DNA of 64,000 bases from Solenopsis invicta. Taxonomy: Eukaryota; Arthropoda; Insecta; Hymenoptera; Formicidae. The stretch lies in NCBI RefSeq assembly GCF_016802725.1, contig NC_052668.1:16597001-16661000 (forward strand). The letters are read 5' to 3'. Under the pieces are notes generated by a model. The model did not search any database and was not told the DNA's origin. It saw only the letters and a program-made list of their open reading frames with translations. Made by a program: the position numbers and the translations under genes. Positions 37,380-47,956 of this stretch are shown one piece after another (within the stretch, counting starts at the first letter, position 1; each line of letters opens with the position of its first letter).

Positions 37380-37605
37380 TTAGCAAACAAATATTACTTG
37401 TGACGTTTTGTTCAATATTTAGAGCTTATAAAAAAACTTTATTGCAATGACGACACATAAATTTCTGTGAAACATCTCATTTTTCTTATTCATTTGTTTG
37501 CTAAGAATAAAACTTTATTTCGCAGTGTTCAAATAAAGACTTATTCCAGAGAAACAATTTATATCCCACAAATAAATCTTTAAGTGTCTTATTTTCAGCG
37601 TACTT
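37380..37605 (-). repeat. Second adjacent copy of the TACACTGA-ended repeat
   Basis: On the minus strand it reads TACGCTGAAAATAAGACACT, then AGATTTATTT, GGATATAAATT, GTCTTTATTT and CGAAATAAA. This is the same order as the copy ending at 37234. The two copies are in tandem orientation, about 370 bp apart. Confidence 0.6.
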
Positions 37606-37762
37606 GTAAATGTCTATTTTTTAAATTTTAAAACACCTGTTGAAACTTGACAAAAATGCACCAACTTTCGCTCTTATTTAATTTCGATCAAAATTCCAAA
37701 GGTAAAAATGTTCGATCTACGCCACTGGCGCTGCATCGTATTCGAAGCCACCGCGCGGTTAC
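37606..37762. other. Short unique stretch
   Basis: Nothing recognised. Confidence 0.4.
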
Positions 37763-37840
37763 TGAACTCTCCACGAAATTAACGTCGCACCTGGCCGAAT
37801 TAAATTAACGCCGGACGATAAAAGGAAGCGAGAGGACGAT
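37763..37840 (+). repeat. Duplicated block 2a, possible regulatory element
   Basis: About 78 bp aligning with 38529-38606 at roughly 80% or better. The cores are AATTAACGTCGCACCTG, CCGAATTAAATTAAC and CGATAAAAG. The AT-rich GAATTAAATTAAC core resembles homeodomain target words. No open frame is evidently preserved. Confidence 0.7.
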
Positions 37841-38528
37841 CAAAGAAAGTGGCGCGAGGAAAGATCGAGAGAAAGAGAAAGAAAGAGAGAAAAAGGAAAG
37901 GGGCAAAGTTGTCGACAGACTGGTCGAGCTGTACATCTTTTGAAACTATCACGCGCAACAACAAGGATGCGTTATTTTGGTCCGACTTTACGTAGCATAC
38001 AACCTTATTTGATCGTCGAGTGGTTGAGCTGGGATTCATGCAACTTTAACCATTTACTCAGACATGTGTCGCTTCGCCAAGTTTAGTTGGGTTTATAATT
38101 AAATCAAGAATTCGTATTTGACTTCCAACGATACCTTTCAGCAGAATCTTAAATAACGCTACTGAACGGACATCAACTGCCATCAATAAATCACAGAAGT
38201 AATTATATCTAAACGTCACACCGTTGCTCGAATGTGCTTCAGCAAAGATCAGTCGGAAATTACAGTAAACTATGATTCGGCAGTTTAGAAAATTTAAAGC
38301 ACAAGTGATGTGAATAAATCCGCCGAGTTCGCCTGTGTAATGTCCGCTTCGGACACTTCATATTTAAAGAGACCCCTTACAAATTACGAGCTCATTCTTG
38401 TTCTAAAGCTCCCCTGTCTAATCACTTATGTAAAGCTGGATTATTACTCGCGTGTTTCGGAGCGCCCGCGAGCACCCTTCGCTCCGGAAGATCGCCCTGT
38501 GCTACGCACGAGGCACGCACGCGGCCGA
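37841..38528. other. Unique sequence between duplicated blocks
   Basis: Purine-rich GAAA tract at 37.86-37.9 kb. No gene recognised. Confidence 0.5.
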
Positions 38529-38606
38529 TGAACTCGCCGTGGAATTAACGTCGCACCTGACCGAATTAAATTAACACCGTGCGATAAAAGAAAGCGCAGA
38601 GGAGGC
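38529..38606 (+). repeat. Duplicated block 2b, possible regulatory element
   Basis: Second copy of 37763-37840, 766 bp downstream and in the same orientation. Flanking DNA is only weakly similar. Confidence 0.7.
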
Positions 38607-38635
38607 GAAGGAGAGAAGGATAAGGTAGGCGCCGT

Positions 38636-38668
38636 GGTGGCGATACCACGGGTGGCGATACCACGGTC
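38636..38668 (+). repeat. Short tandem duplication, GTGGCGATACCACGG
   Basis: Two adjacent copies of a roughly 16 bp unit. Each half contains the near-palindrome GTGGCGATACCAC. Confidence 0.85.
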
Positions 38669-39174
38669 GATTCGTCGGTCTCGCACAGCCCTTACGCAAG
38701 CCGATCGGGTTTGGGGTGGCTTTATACCGACGTTAACGCCGGCATCGTTTACCCAGGAGTCTCATGGTGGCGACTCACGAAACAAGGGAGAAACGTCGCA
38801 TAATGTGACTAACGTAATTAAGGTATAGCGACAAGGCCTATCCGCCCACGCCCTTCCGACTTCCTTCGTCGCGCTCGTGCGCCATTCCCGCTGCTCGAGG
38901 GTTATAAGCGAGAACTTGAAAGTCACTCACCCACCGGGCATTGATTTCGTCGGAACACCGCGTGAGATAAGTGCTCGTGACAGTCACGACGCTCCCCTCG
39001 TGCTGCTATAAATAATCTCTAGCGATAACTGTTAAAGCCACCGTGATCACTTATATCGTTCACAAACGTTTTGATAACTCTCCACGTTTGCCATATCTAG
39101 TGTTGAATAAATTAAGGTGTATTATTGTGTTATCTAATCAGAGATTTATTTTACCATTGTGTCTAGCAATATCT
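38669..39174. other. Unique sequence, no recognisable gene
   Basis: Nothing recognised. Confidence 0.45.
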
Positions 39175-39241
39175 GCTCTCTAAATTGGAATCGGTATATT
39201 ATTCATTGAAAGACAGTGAATAGTCTGTTTTCAGTGATATA

Positions 39242-39465
39242 CTACTGTGTCCAAAAAGTAAGGTGACATTGCATTTATTTCGAAAATTCTTTATTTATTC
39301 TTGCAAATCAATTTCGTCCCCTTCAAAGTAATCCCCCCCTGATATAATACACTTATTCCAACGGATTTTCCAATCTTCGAAACAGTTGTAATAATCGATT
39401 TCAGGAATGGCCTTTAGCTCCTTCTTCGCAGCGGCTTGAATCTCTTCTATCGACTCGAAACGGTG
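39242..39465 (-). repeat. Left inverted arm of the mariner palindrome
   Basis: 224 bp. It reads on the minus strand toward the left terminus, ending in the transposase stop at 39295-39297 and then the terminal repeat. It includes a run of seven C at 39333-39339 matched by seven G at 39697-39703. Confidence 0.92.
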
Positions 39466-39600
39466 TCCCCGGAATTTGCTGAATAGCCAGAAGTCGCATG
39501 GAGCCAAATCAGGTGAATACGGTGGTTGTGGAACGATATTAGTCGAGTTTTTGGTTAAAAAATCACGAATCACCGTTTCGAGTCGATAGAAGAGATTCAA
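39295..39600 (-). pseudogene. Mariner transposase, C-terminal fragment fused to antisense arm
   Basis: The open frame has 101 codons against roughly 345-350 for a full mariner transposase. Mariner transposases cut and paste the element at TA sites using a DD34D catalytic triad (family knowledge). The fragment shows the hallmark PPYSPDLAPCDFWLF at about residues 27-41, which holds the third catalytic aspartate. It continues through GHRFESIEEIQAA, YYNCFEDWKIRWNKCI and GDYFEGDEI to a natural stop. The first ten or so residues, including the ATG, come from the antisense of the opposite arm, so the native sequence begins near residue 10-11. The helix-turn-helix region and the first two aspartates are missing, so it cannot be a working transposase. 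Any product would be at most a C-terminal peptide, and there is no evidence it is expressed. Confidence 0.9.
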
Positions 39601-39794
39601 GCCGCTGCGAAGAAGGAGCTAAAGGCCATTCCTGAAATCGATTATTACAACTGTTTCGAAGATTGGAAAATCCGTTGGAATAAGTGTATTATATCAGGGG
39701 GGGATTACTTTGAAGGGGACGAAATTGATTTGCAAGAATAAATAAAGAATTTTCGAAATAAATGCAATGTCACCTTACTTTTTGGACACAGTAG
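39571..39794 (+). repeat. Right inverted arm of the mariner palindrome
   Basis: 224 bp inverse copy of 39242-39465. It contains the C-terminal transposase codons on the plus strand from HRFESIEEI (39571) to the stop at 39739-39741. The frame is closed upstream by TAA at 39556-39558, so this copy has no start of its own. Confidence 0.92.
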
Positions 39795-39962
39795 TACTTA
39801 TAACTATTTCGTTCAGTGATATATGCACCGTTTCTCAGTGACAATACACTGATTCGGTCAGTGAGAGTATTCCCCTTCTTAATCAGAATCATTGAAAAAT
39901 AGTGAATACTGATGACCACTGATGCAAATCACCTAAGATTCCACTGATTCAGATTTAGAGAA

Positions 39963-42749
39963 TGGCCAATTCAAGAATATTTCCAGGACTTCCAGGTCGA
40001 TTAATTTTCGTTACTTAATTTTCATTAATAATGTGTTTTGTATTCAAGTTAAAATTCTATATGACGAATGAATTAAAAAACGGCAAACAAATTTGGAACA
40101 ATATTATTTATTGCTTTCACCACCCTGTCTAAAGTGCTGAATTGGAGAGGGGAGTCGGACCTTGAACTGAATTTCTTCCGATACGCGACGGTGGATATCG
40201 ATTCGAAACTATCGCCACGGTCGAGTTTGAAAATCCGGTCGCCGTCGGAGGCTACCGGTTGGACCACTTTGGCCGCATCGATTCACGATCCGATATCCCG
40301 TCGTCGAGAAAAAGCCTCGCGAAAGTGATTCCGGGCACGCGTCTGTTCACGTCGCCAATTAATTCTTGCCGGCCGCTTGCCCATGGGCACGACTAGCGCG
40401 ATTTTTTTTTGGCCCGTATTTTAGCCGGCTGATGCGTGTTCGCTGAGCAGGTGCGCGATTTCCGCACCAAGTATAACGAATCGCAGGATGCACGAAGTTG
40501 AAACGACTATATTTTGGCATTGTGGTAAAGAGAATTAAGACATTTATTCTTAGAAAAAACGCAACAATTTCGAAACTTTAATGTAACGTGTTACAGCCCT
40601 ATAAAATTAATGTTCAAATCCATTTTCTCTTAAAATGTACGAACATTTAGACACAAAATTTCAAAGTTTAAAGGCGAGCGTTAAAAAATACTTAAAAAAA
40701 AATAATAATAATCGATTTTTTAAAACCCAAGAACCAAGAATTCCTTCGTAAACGAGATTAATTGACCCATGAAAGGTAAGCGTCCAAGATCTATTATACA
40801 TCACCGTTGATGGTAGAACAATTTTTAAAATCTTCCAAGTTTTGTAACTGATTAAATTTTAAATTTTATGTGCACGTTGTATATCGATAATTAAATTATC
40901 TCTAGCTACCCTCTTTTTCCGTAACCGCGCCAGCTAATTTTTTATGTATTTTTCTTGACGAGAGGCGGTTCTGCGTCGGACAAGACTTTAATTTACGATC
41001 CGTACGCGAGGCTAGATGAGGACGACGTAACAGGTCTTATCGTTTTATCGCAGTATTTACGTTCTATTATTCTCGATGTTAGCTCGTATATCGTCGGTCC
41101 GTTAAATTCCAAGACCGAAGAAGAGAGCGCGAGTGGCGAGAGAGGAAAAGCGCGGTGGCGAGACGGTATACCAGGGACATCGTGGTAGAGGGTACCCTCA
41201 CGACCAAGTAATGGGCCATTTATTTTCACTCGTTGACCCTCGCCGAGACTAATGTGTCTCAGCAAGCTTTTTCGCATCCCTCGGCGGTGCGCCTTCACGT
41301 TCCGCAACTCAAGTGGTTTTTACAAGACGCTCTATACCGAACGGTCCTCCGGACTACAAAGCACCCGAAAACAAAAACGCACGAGAGCCCGTAGCCGAAA
41401 ATAAAATAGGGACTTTATCATCCCTGTGGCCAAAAGTCAATTACACCCGGAATAGACACGGGCAGTGAGAGATAAAGGGCGCGGAGCGCCACACATCGGA
41501 ACAGAAGTCCGATTCGCGAAAGCTCGTTGAAATCTAGTCCGCGGATTGTTGATTCGCAACGGTAACACAACAGCGACGTGAGTGCTAACGATCCTTTCTT
41601 TTCGCCGCATAAATATATATTGAAAAACGTGAAACAAATTCCGCTCGATATTTTCCAGCACGTTCTTTTCGATGTTCAAATACATTCGGTCGTTAAAGGA
41701 AAATGTCGGTCGAGTTTGCGAACACTGTGTCCCGAATCACCACGACAGACGTCGCGAGACATCGTCAAGAATTCTATCAGGTTTCCCTTACGGCAAACGT
41801 TTATACGAAGGCTCCAACACGATTTGCAGAAACCTTTACCATCGCGGACAGACGACGAGCGGAGCTTGAACCTTGGCTTAGGGGATGACGGCCGGGGGGG
41901 AAACTTCGAGGGAATTGAACGCTGGAAAGAGTCTCCTACGATGTCTCAGGACAGTGGCTTTCAATCTCCTCTTATGGAGTTTAGGTATCTCAAACATAGT
42001 CTACATTTCTATATTGAGCACGTATTATCGCTCCCACCTAAGATAACAAGATTTTCAAGGAACCTCGAAGAATATCAGTTTGAGCTGTCCTAAGTAAACT
42101 TTAAAGCCGCAAGTTGAGAAATTAGAAAATGATTCCTTTAAACTTCCCACGCTAATTCTGTTTGTTTAAAGGCAATCGATATTCAGAATCCGATATTCAG
42201 AATATAATATATTATTTCTAACAAGATGTGGAAAACGTTCCTTCCTAAATTCTTTACAGTTGCGTATTCCTTCTCTTCTTAATAAAGAGTTCGTACGTCC
42301 AGAAATAAATTAATAAAACCGATTGAATAGAAACAAATGTATAATGTATAAGAAGGTATTTGCCACTTCTGTTTGAATGACGCAACGCGACATACTGACG
42401 CGTTATTCCTAAAAAAAAAATTCGGATGAGTACCACTGCGTCCCAAGGATGGACAAGAGGGTGAAATCGACGAGTCGAGAGGAGGAAGAAAGAGGGCAGG
42501 TGACGAGCGTACCGACGCGAGATGAGGCGAAACGAGGCGAGAGGGGTCGCCACGGTGATTTCCCGCTTAGAAAAGCCGCGCGCACGGTTCATCGTTCGGC
42601 TGGAAGCTGGCCAAATGCACTTAGCCTTCTATCAGAAGCCCTTCTGTAGGTGCCCCCCCGCCTGCCCTCTCCCGGCACCGACACCGTCGTCATCCGGAAC
42701 AGGCTAGATAATCCTCGTATTTACTGCCGCAGATAACGGTCGACGTATC
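39963..42749. other. Mixed unique sequence, no recognisable gene
   Basis: AT-rich at 40.5-40.9 kb and CG-rich elsewhere. A 171-codon plus-strand frame at 41578-42093 and a 61-codon one at 41703-41888 in another register overlap. I recognise neither. A short doubled GATATTCAGAAT lies near 42.18-42.21 kb. Confidence 0.45.
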
Positions 42750-42763
42750 TCTACCGGCATCCC

Positions 42764-42799
42764 CACGACGACGACGACAACGACGACGACGACGACGAA
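42764..42799. repeat. GAC trinucleotide repeat
   Basis: Eleven or so CGA/GAC units with one ACAACG interruption. The poly-Val frame on the opposite strand is an artefact of it. Confidence 0.9.
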
Positions 42800-45700
42800 G
42801 CCGGCCGGTCTTTCCGCGCGCGCGAACGCTCGATCTCCTCTCCGCGCACGTAAACACAAAAACAGGAAAGCTTTCATAAAAGCTTTCGCGGCTGCCATCC
42901 GGAAGACTCGCCTTTCGGTGCCCGTCCCTTTCCTCGCTCCCTCGGCGCGGAATCGCCGACAAAAGACTCGCGCAAACACGAGGGACGCTCGCTGAGTCGC
43001 GAAGGGAGTCGGGATAAAAGCGCTCCTTAAAAAGAAACGCGGGGAATGCGTATTAAGTATTTTTCCTGTCTTGTTTAAAGTAAAAACCAACGAGAGGGAA
43101 GATTCAGGCATTCGACGGATAAAAAAGATATCACAGTCGCGAAAATACGCAATATTACGTGATTTGGAAATAAAGCCAGAAATAATGAATTCAATCAAGA
43201 GAGAGACATCCATAAAATTCTTATTTCTTTTTAAATTTAATTATTCCAAATTATTTTTATTGAATCCTCTCGCCTTATTTTTGTGGCAGATTTATAAATA
43301 AAAATGTTAATAAAAAATATATAAAAATATATAATATCTCAATAATATAATTAATTATTCAAAACCAACATTTTTTCGTGTCGGCGTGGAATTTACCTAA
43401 ACGTGTATACTGAACTATTCGAAATATTTCTGTTTTTTCCCCACAACGTTTACCGCAGGTATTTCGTGATCTGTCGAAAAGGAACGCAGGGCTAACATCT
43501 CGTCCAGCCGCATAGGAGAAAATTGTGATAAAAGCCGTCCGTAAAAAGTAACCGGAGAAGACGATCGTCGTCCCGCTGTGGCGCGCCGTAACTAGTGCAG
43601 GGGCGTTATGTTTCCGCTGACGTTTATTTGGTCGATTTAGGTGTTTACCAAACGAGCGGTGTCGCGTGCAGCGAGGACGGATAAATATTTTCGGTGCTCT
43701 CCGACGATGATTTGTTTCCCAGCGCGAGAGGCGAATCAACGAACGTGCCAACACCCTCCGGAAAAACGATGTCTCTCCGCACGAGACGGCACGATCGCGG
43801 ACAATTCTCTCTCTCTCTTTCTTCTTCTCTCTCCGTGCGGGTAAACAGATAGCGGTATAACGGATAACGACAGCGGCGATATAGGCTCGCATCAATCGGT
43901 GGAGAAACGTAATTCAATAAAATTGAGTGGGTACTTCAATTTTCTTGTTTCACCGAGAGAACGAACGTTTAGGTAATCAATAACATATTTCCTAAGAATA
44001 CACGTACCGCGGAACAATTCCCGGATGTATTGCGCTATTAAGGAGGCGAGAGAATAAATCATGCGTTTTTTTTTCTTTTTCTTTTTTATCGTTTGCAATT
44101 CTACGCGCGAGGAAACTTGGCGAGATCGTCTTCGCGAATAATGACAACGGCGGACGAAAATTTCGTCTCGCTGTATGCACGCTTTATCTTAATTCTCGCC
44201 AACTCCAATTTAAGCGAAATCGCCCCCCCTTTTTTTTACAGTCGATCTGTTTAACGACGAGCGCGGCAATGGGGCACGAGCCCGAGAAGAGACACCGTTA
44301 CGGATATTACCGTGGGAGTCGGGGGAGGGAGGGTCCGAGAGTAAAAAGCTCGCTCTCTTCCGCGTGAGGAGAAGGCAAAAGCGGCAAATGAAACGCGACG
44401 CTTATAATCTTCCTATCTCGCTTCTTAGCCTCCACCCACCCGGGTCATCCACCTCCTGACGTCTTTTACTGTGTCCCACCTGCTTACTTTCAGCCGACTG
44501 TAATTTAGCTTGACGCCCGCGAAAAAGCTCAGCGCTGAAGAGAAGAGCGCACGGAGGATTAAACGAGGCGAGCGAATAAACGATTCTCATTCAAGACAAT
44601 CCCGCTCTATGATCGTCAGTTTCATTCCTCCGATAGACGATTCCTCGCCCGAGCGTTAGTCACATAATTATCACAAATGCAATCGAGAAATTCGACGCGT
44701 CGCGGCGACCAATGATTGGAAGGAACCGTAGAATGCTACTTTCTGACGTTTTATTATAAGTGAAAATTCAACTATGTAATTAAAATACTTTTTTAGATTT
44801 TTCTTTCATTTTATATTGATCGCGAAATGTTAAAAGAGATAAACTGAGACTACTTTAATGTAAAAAAAATCTTATTAAATATTATTTTAAACTACCGAAA
44901 TTTTAATAACGAAAACTTTACTAAACTTGAACCTGTACTGGAATAAAAATTCAAACACACTAATTAATTACTAATTAATTCTGTCTCGAACAAGTGAGTG
45001 ATTCCAAAGAGTGGACCGGGTTCGCGAAAACAAAGCGAGATTTCACGAAGGTGAAACTCCTTTTGAATTGACTCGTGGGAAAATATGATTATATGAAAAA
45101 CGTCGCGATACAAGAACGCGGCAAGATACTCGTGCTAATGCGAGCGGATAAAGTGCGACGTAGAATTAATATAGCTGATATAGGATAAATGACGTGTCCG
45201 AGAATTTTCAACGGACGGGACAAAGCGTATGCGTGACGACTTCATTCATTATTAATACCGATGTCACTATATATACGCGCGAGGATACGTACGTGATTGA
45301 AGTAGGAATAACGCGCGATCACAAAGCAGCCGGTGGCAATCGTCGAGAGAAAAATGCAGCAAACGTACCTGTAACAAAAGAAAAATCAAGGATAAAATGA
45401 TTTTCTCGTAGTACACGCGGTGCGTGTTTCTTCGAATCTTTTTTTTTTCTCTCGCGTCAGTAATTGCAATAGCTGTAAAGCGCCTTGGTGATCATTTGCG
45501 TACAAATAAGACTCAAAGATAAAACAATCGCACGCTTCTTTCCGGAAATGTAAAAAAACGACAGCGGTAATTGCAATGCAAATAAACGATAGTTCTAAAA
45601 TAGACACGCAGATTTATATCCTCTTTATTTTTTTCCTTTGTTTTTCCGTGCCTATTTACGCTTTTCGCTTCAACATTTTTCTCAGCCTCCTCTCATCCGG

Positions 45701-46839
45701 ATCGTTGTCAAACTTTAATCGAACAATTATCAGGCACGCGGCACGGAATCAACGGGATGCTAATGCTAAATATCCGATTCAGATTCCGCGTTATGTACAA
45801 TGGCAGCTGCTACGGAGATTCCAGCAGTTTCCCCATTAGTCTCCCGCACATCACATCTCCTCCACCCTCTACGACCTGAACGAAGATCCCGATCGGCGTA
45901 TAGTCGGAAGGTATCGACACCTTCCTGCATCGGCAAGCGTGTCTCATACCGGAAGCGAAGCGAAGGGAAGATCCCCTCGAATGGAGAGAAGGAGCGAACG
46001 GGCGCGTCTCGACGTGCCCAACACACTCCTTTGCTCCTCGCATCCAAGTTTCAGCGGGTTTGCCCTACCACAAGGCAAAGTGGAAAATCTCTTTTGTAAG
46101 CTCGCGCGCGTTTCCGCTTCTCTCGCTCGCTTATTTTAATATTTGAGCAGGCGAGCGAGCTTCCGCGGAAAAAGCGTTGAAAGCACCGCTAAAAGGGGAC
46201 TTTGAACGCAGCTTCCAACCGACTGCCGTCGCCCCGGCGCGGCGGAGTTCCACGTGTCCGTATACGCCGCGCCGCGCGAGGGTGTCTGGGTGCACCATGT
46301 GCGACATGAACGCCCGTGACATCGCCGCCGTGTAATTCCGAATTCATGGAAATGAGGCCGTGGATCGTGCCGGAAAGCCGGAGCGCTACCTTTTTCCACC
46401 CTTTCCCTTCTCCCAAATCGAGTTCTGTCTACGTCGGTATTTCCGAACGAGCGTGTCGAAAGAACCGTGCGTTTGTCGTGCATGGCGGAGAATCGATTCT
46501 AACGCGGCAGGTAAAATGTCACGGCTTTTCGGCGATATTGGCTTTCCGATCGTGCGCGGCGTTTCCATCGGACTGTAAAAAGTGACTGAGCGTGTAATGA
46601 GCCCCAGCCCAGCCGAGCGTATTGCCCCGATAAATGTATCCCCTAAAATTCTCAACGCGGCGGAATAGCGGGGAACGCCACGTTCGGTCTATTACGTAGA
46701 AATGAAGGTGCACGAGAATGTGAAAAGCGTTTCACTGAATCGCGAGAAAGAAAAGAGCCGCTTTTTTTCTCCCGGCGAAAGTAGTTTTACTTGGAAATAT
46801 AATTTTTTGAAAAGATTACACCCGACGTGCGCGCCAGAA

Positions 46840-46840
<1 letters not shown>
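42800..46840. other. Unique sequence, no recognisable gene
   Basis: AT-rich at 43.2-43.4 and 44.75-45.0 kb, CG-rich elsewhere. A minus-strand frame of 178 codons (43359-43895) and plus-strand frames at 45.2-46.6 kb are unsupported and overlap on both strands. Confidence 0.5.

Positions 46841-46864
<24 letters not shown>
46841..46864. repeat. CA microsatellite
   Basis: Twelve CA units followed by a short GA run. Confidence 0.95.
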
Positions 46865-46870
<6 letters not shown>

Positions 46871-47289
46871 GAGAGAAATGATGAATCTTTAGACACAAAT
46901 AAAAATCAGAATTCAAATATATTTATACATGTATTTATATCCATTCATAAATTACTCGTTATCAAAAATATATCTCGTTGTTTACCACCGCAGCATCGGA
47001 TAATCCCGAAGGAAACAAGCGATAACCGAAGCGGAAAAAAAAATGATAACCCAAGGTGAACGAGTTATCGAAAAACGTGCGATTCTCCGGACGCGCTGAC
47101 ACAATTTGCAAAAGCGCGTCGCGCTTATCATTCCATATTTTCTTCATTTTATTCCCCATCGCATTTGCATATACATATTTATGCCGGCGCGGCGTGCCGG
47201 TGGTGCGAGCACAAGCGGGCGCCTTCAACGCGAGCATAAAACAGCGTGTAACTCCGTCGAATAATTCCATTAAATTACGGTCGGGAGCG
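46865..47289. other. Unique sequence, no recognisable gene
   Basis: Part of a 176-codon minus-strand frame (46962-47492) that runs through the next repeat and has no recognisable domain. Confidence 0.45.
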
Positions 47290-47331
47290 GTCGGTCGGTC
47301 GGTCGGTTGGTTGCTTGGTTGGTTGGTTGGG
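47290..47331. repeat. GGTC/GGTT tetranucleotide repeat
   Basis: Four GGTC units grade into six or so GGTT-type units, one of them diverged (GCTT). Confidence 0.9.
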
Positions 47332-47602
47332 GGCTCGCGCACGAATGCAATAACATTTGTACGTCGTCTACCGACGGGGTTAGAGCTCAGGAATAAGGCT
47401 GCAGAGAGGGCAACGTCGTGACTAGGTCCGCCCGTTTTCTTCCCGCGGATCCTCCGCGAGCACGGCGCGGAAACGCCGGATCCGAAATACAAGATGCTAA
47501 TTGCTAAGCCAGGGGATGTATACCAGATTCAGCCCGGTTTATCCCCTTGGTCCCGGTACATCGAGGCGCGTTTCCTCTCTCGAGGGGCCACCCTTTTCCT
47601 CT
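47332..47602. other. Short unique stretch
   Basis: Nothing recognised. Confidence 0.4.
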
Positions 47603-47628
47603 TCTCTCTCTCTCTCTCTCTCTCTCTA
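47603..47628. repeat. TC microsatellite
   Basis: About 13 TC units. Confidence 0.95.
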
Positions 47629-47929
47629 GCTTTCATTCGTAATTCCCCCTTCGCGAAACCGCTGAATATTCAAACTTCGTCGTCCTCGGAACGAGCGATA
47701 AACGTGAACTCGACCGACCGCGGCGCGCGACGTCTCCTTTCCCTTTTATGCGGAAAATAAGAGAACACTCCGATCCTTTACTCGTCACCCCGGATGCCGC
47801 GGGAGTTTCGCGTCATTAGCTCGATTCGCTTCCTCGAACAGCCAATGTCAAGTGCTCGAGATCAATAAGTTACGCGGTTTAATCCATTTGGATGGCACCG
47901 CGCACGATTTACCTCGCACACGTTTGCGC

Positions 47930-47956
47930 CGGCCTACCGCTTCGGTTGGTAGGCCG
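47930..47956. repeat. Perfect 9 bp stem hairpin
   Basis: CGGCCTACC and GGTAGGCCG flank a 9-base loop GCTTCGGTT. There is no U run after it, and nothing connects it to a gene. Confidence 0.7.

Larger units (their letters stand above)
39242..39794. mobile_element. 553 bp palindromic mariner derivative (two 3' ends, head to head)
   Basis: The element is bounded on both sides by TA (39240-39241 and 39795-39796), the target duplication expected for mariner. Both termini read CTACTGTGTCCAAAAAG inward. The two 224 bp arms are exact inverse copies in my base-by-base comparison, separated by 105 bp of single-copy mariner sequence. Each arm carries the terminal repeat, a short 3' non-coding stretch and the last ~55 codons of the transposase. 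The native 5' end, N-terminal DNA-binding region and first two catalytic aspartates are absent, so it is non-autonomous. Identity of the arms implies a recent origin or gene conversion. Confidence 0.92.
39175..39962. repeat. CAGTGA-rich host repeat split by the mariner insertion
   Basis: CTCTCTAAATTGGAATC at 39176-39192 faces GATTCAGATTTAGAGAA at 39946-39962 as an imperfect inverse pair. Between them, outside the mariner element, CAGTGA or CACTGA words recur at least seven times (around 39213, 39232, 39814, 39836, 39847, 39859, 39918, 39943). This suggests an older element of about 235 bp into which the mariner derivative inserted. Confidence 0.4.

Noticed and set aside
41578..42093. 171-codon plus-strand frame with an overlapping 61-codon frame
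   Set aside because: Both look moderately protein-like, but neither is recognisable and they conflict in register.
42704..43213. 169-codon minus-strand frame with a poly-Val run
   Set aside because: Depends on the GAC repeat at 42.76-42.8 kb. No domain.
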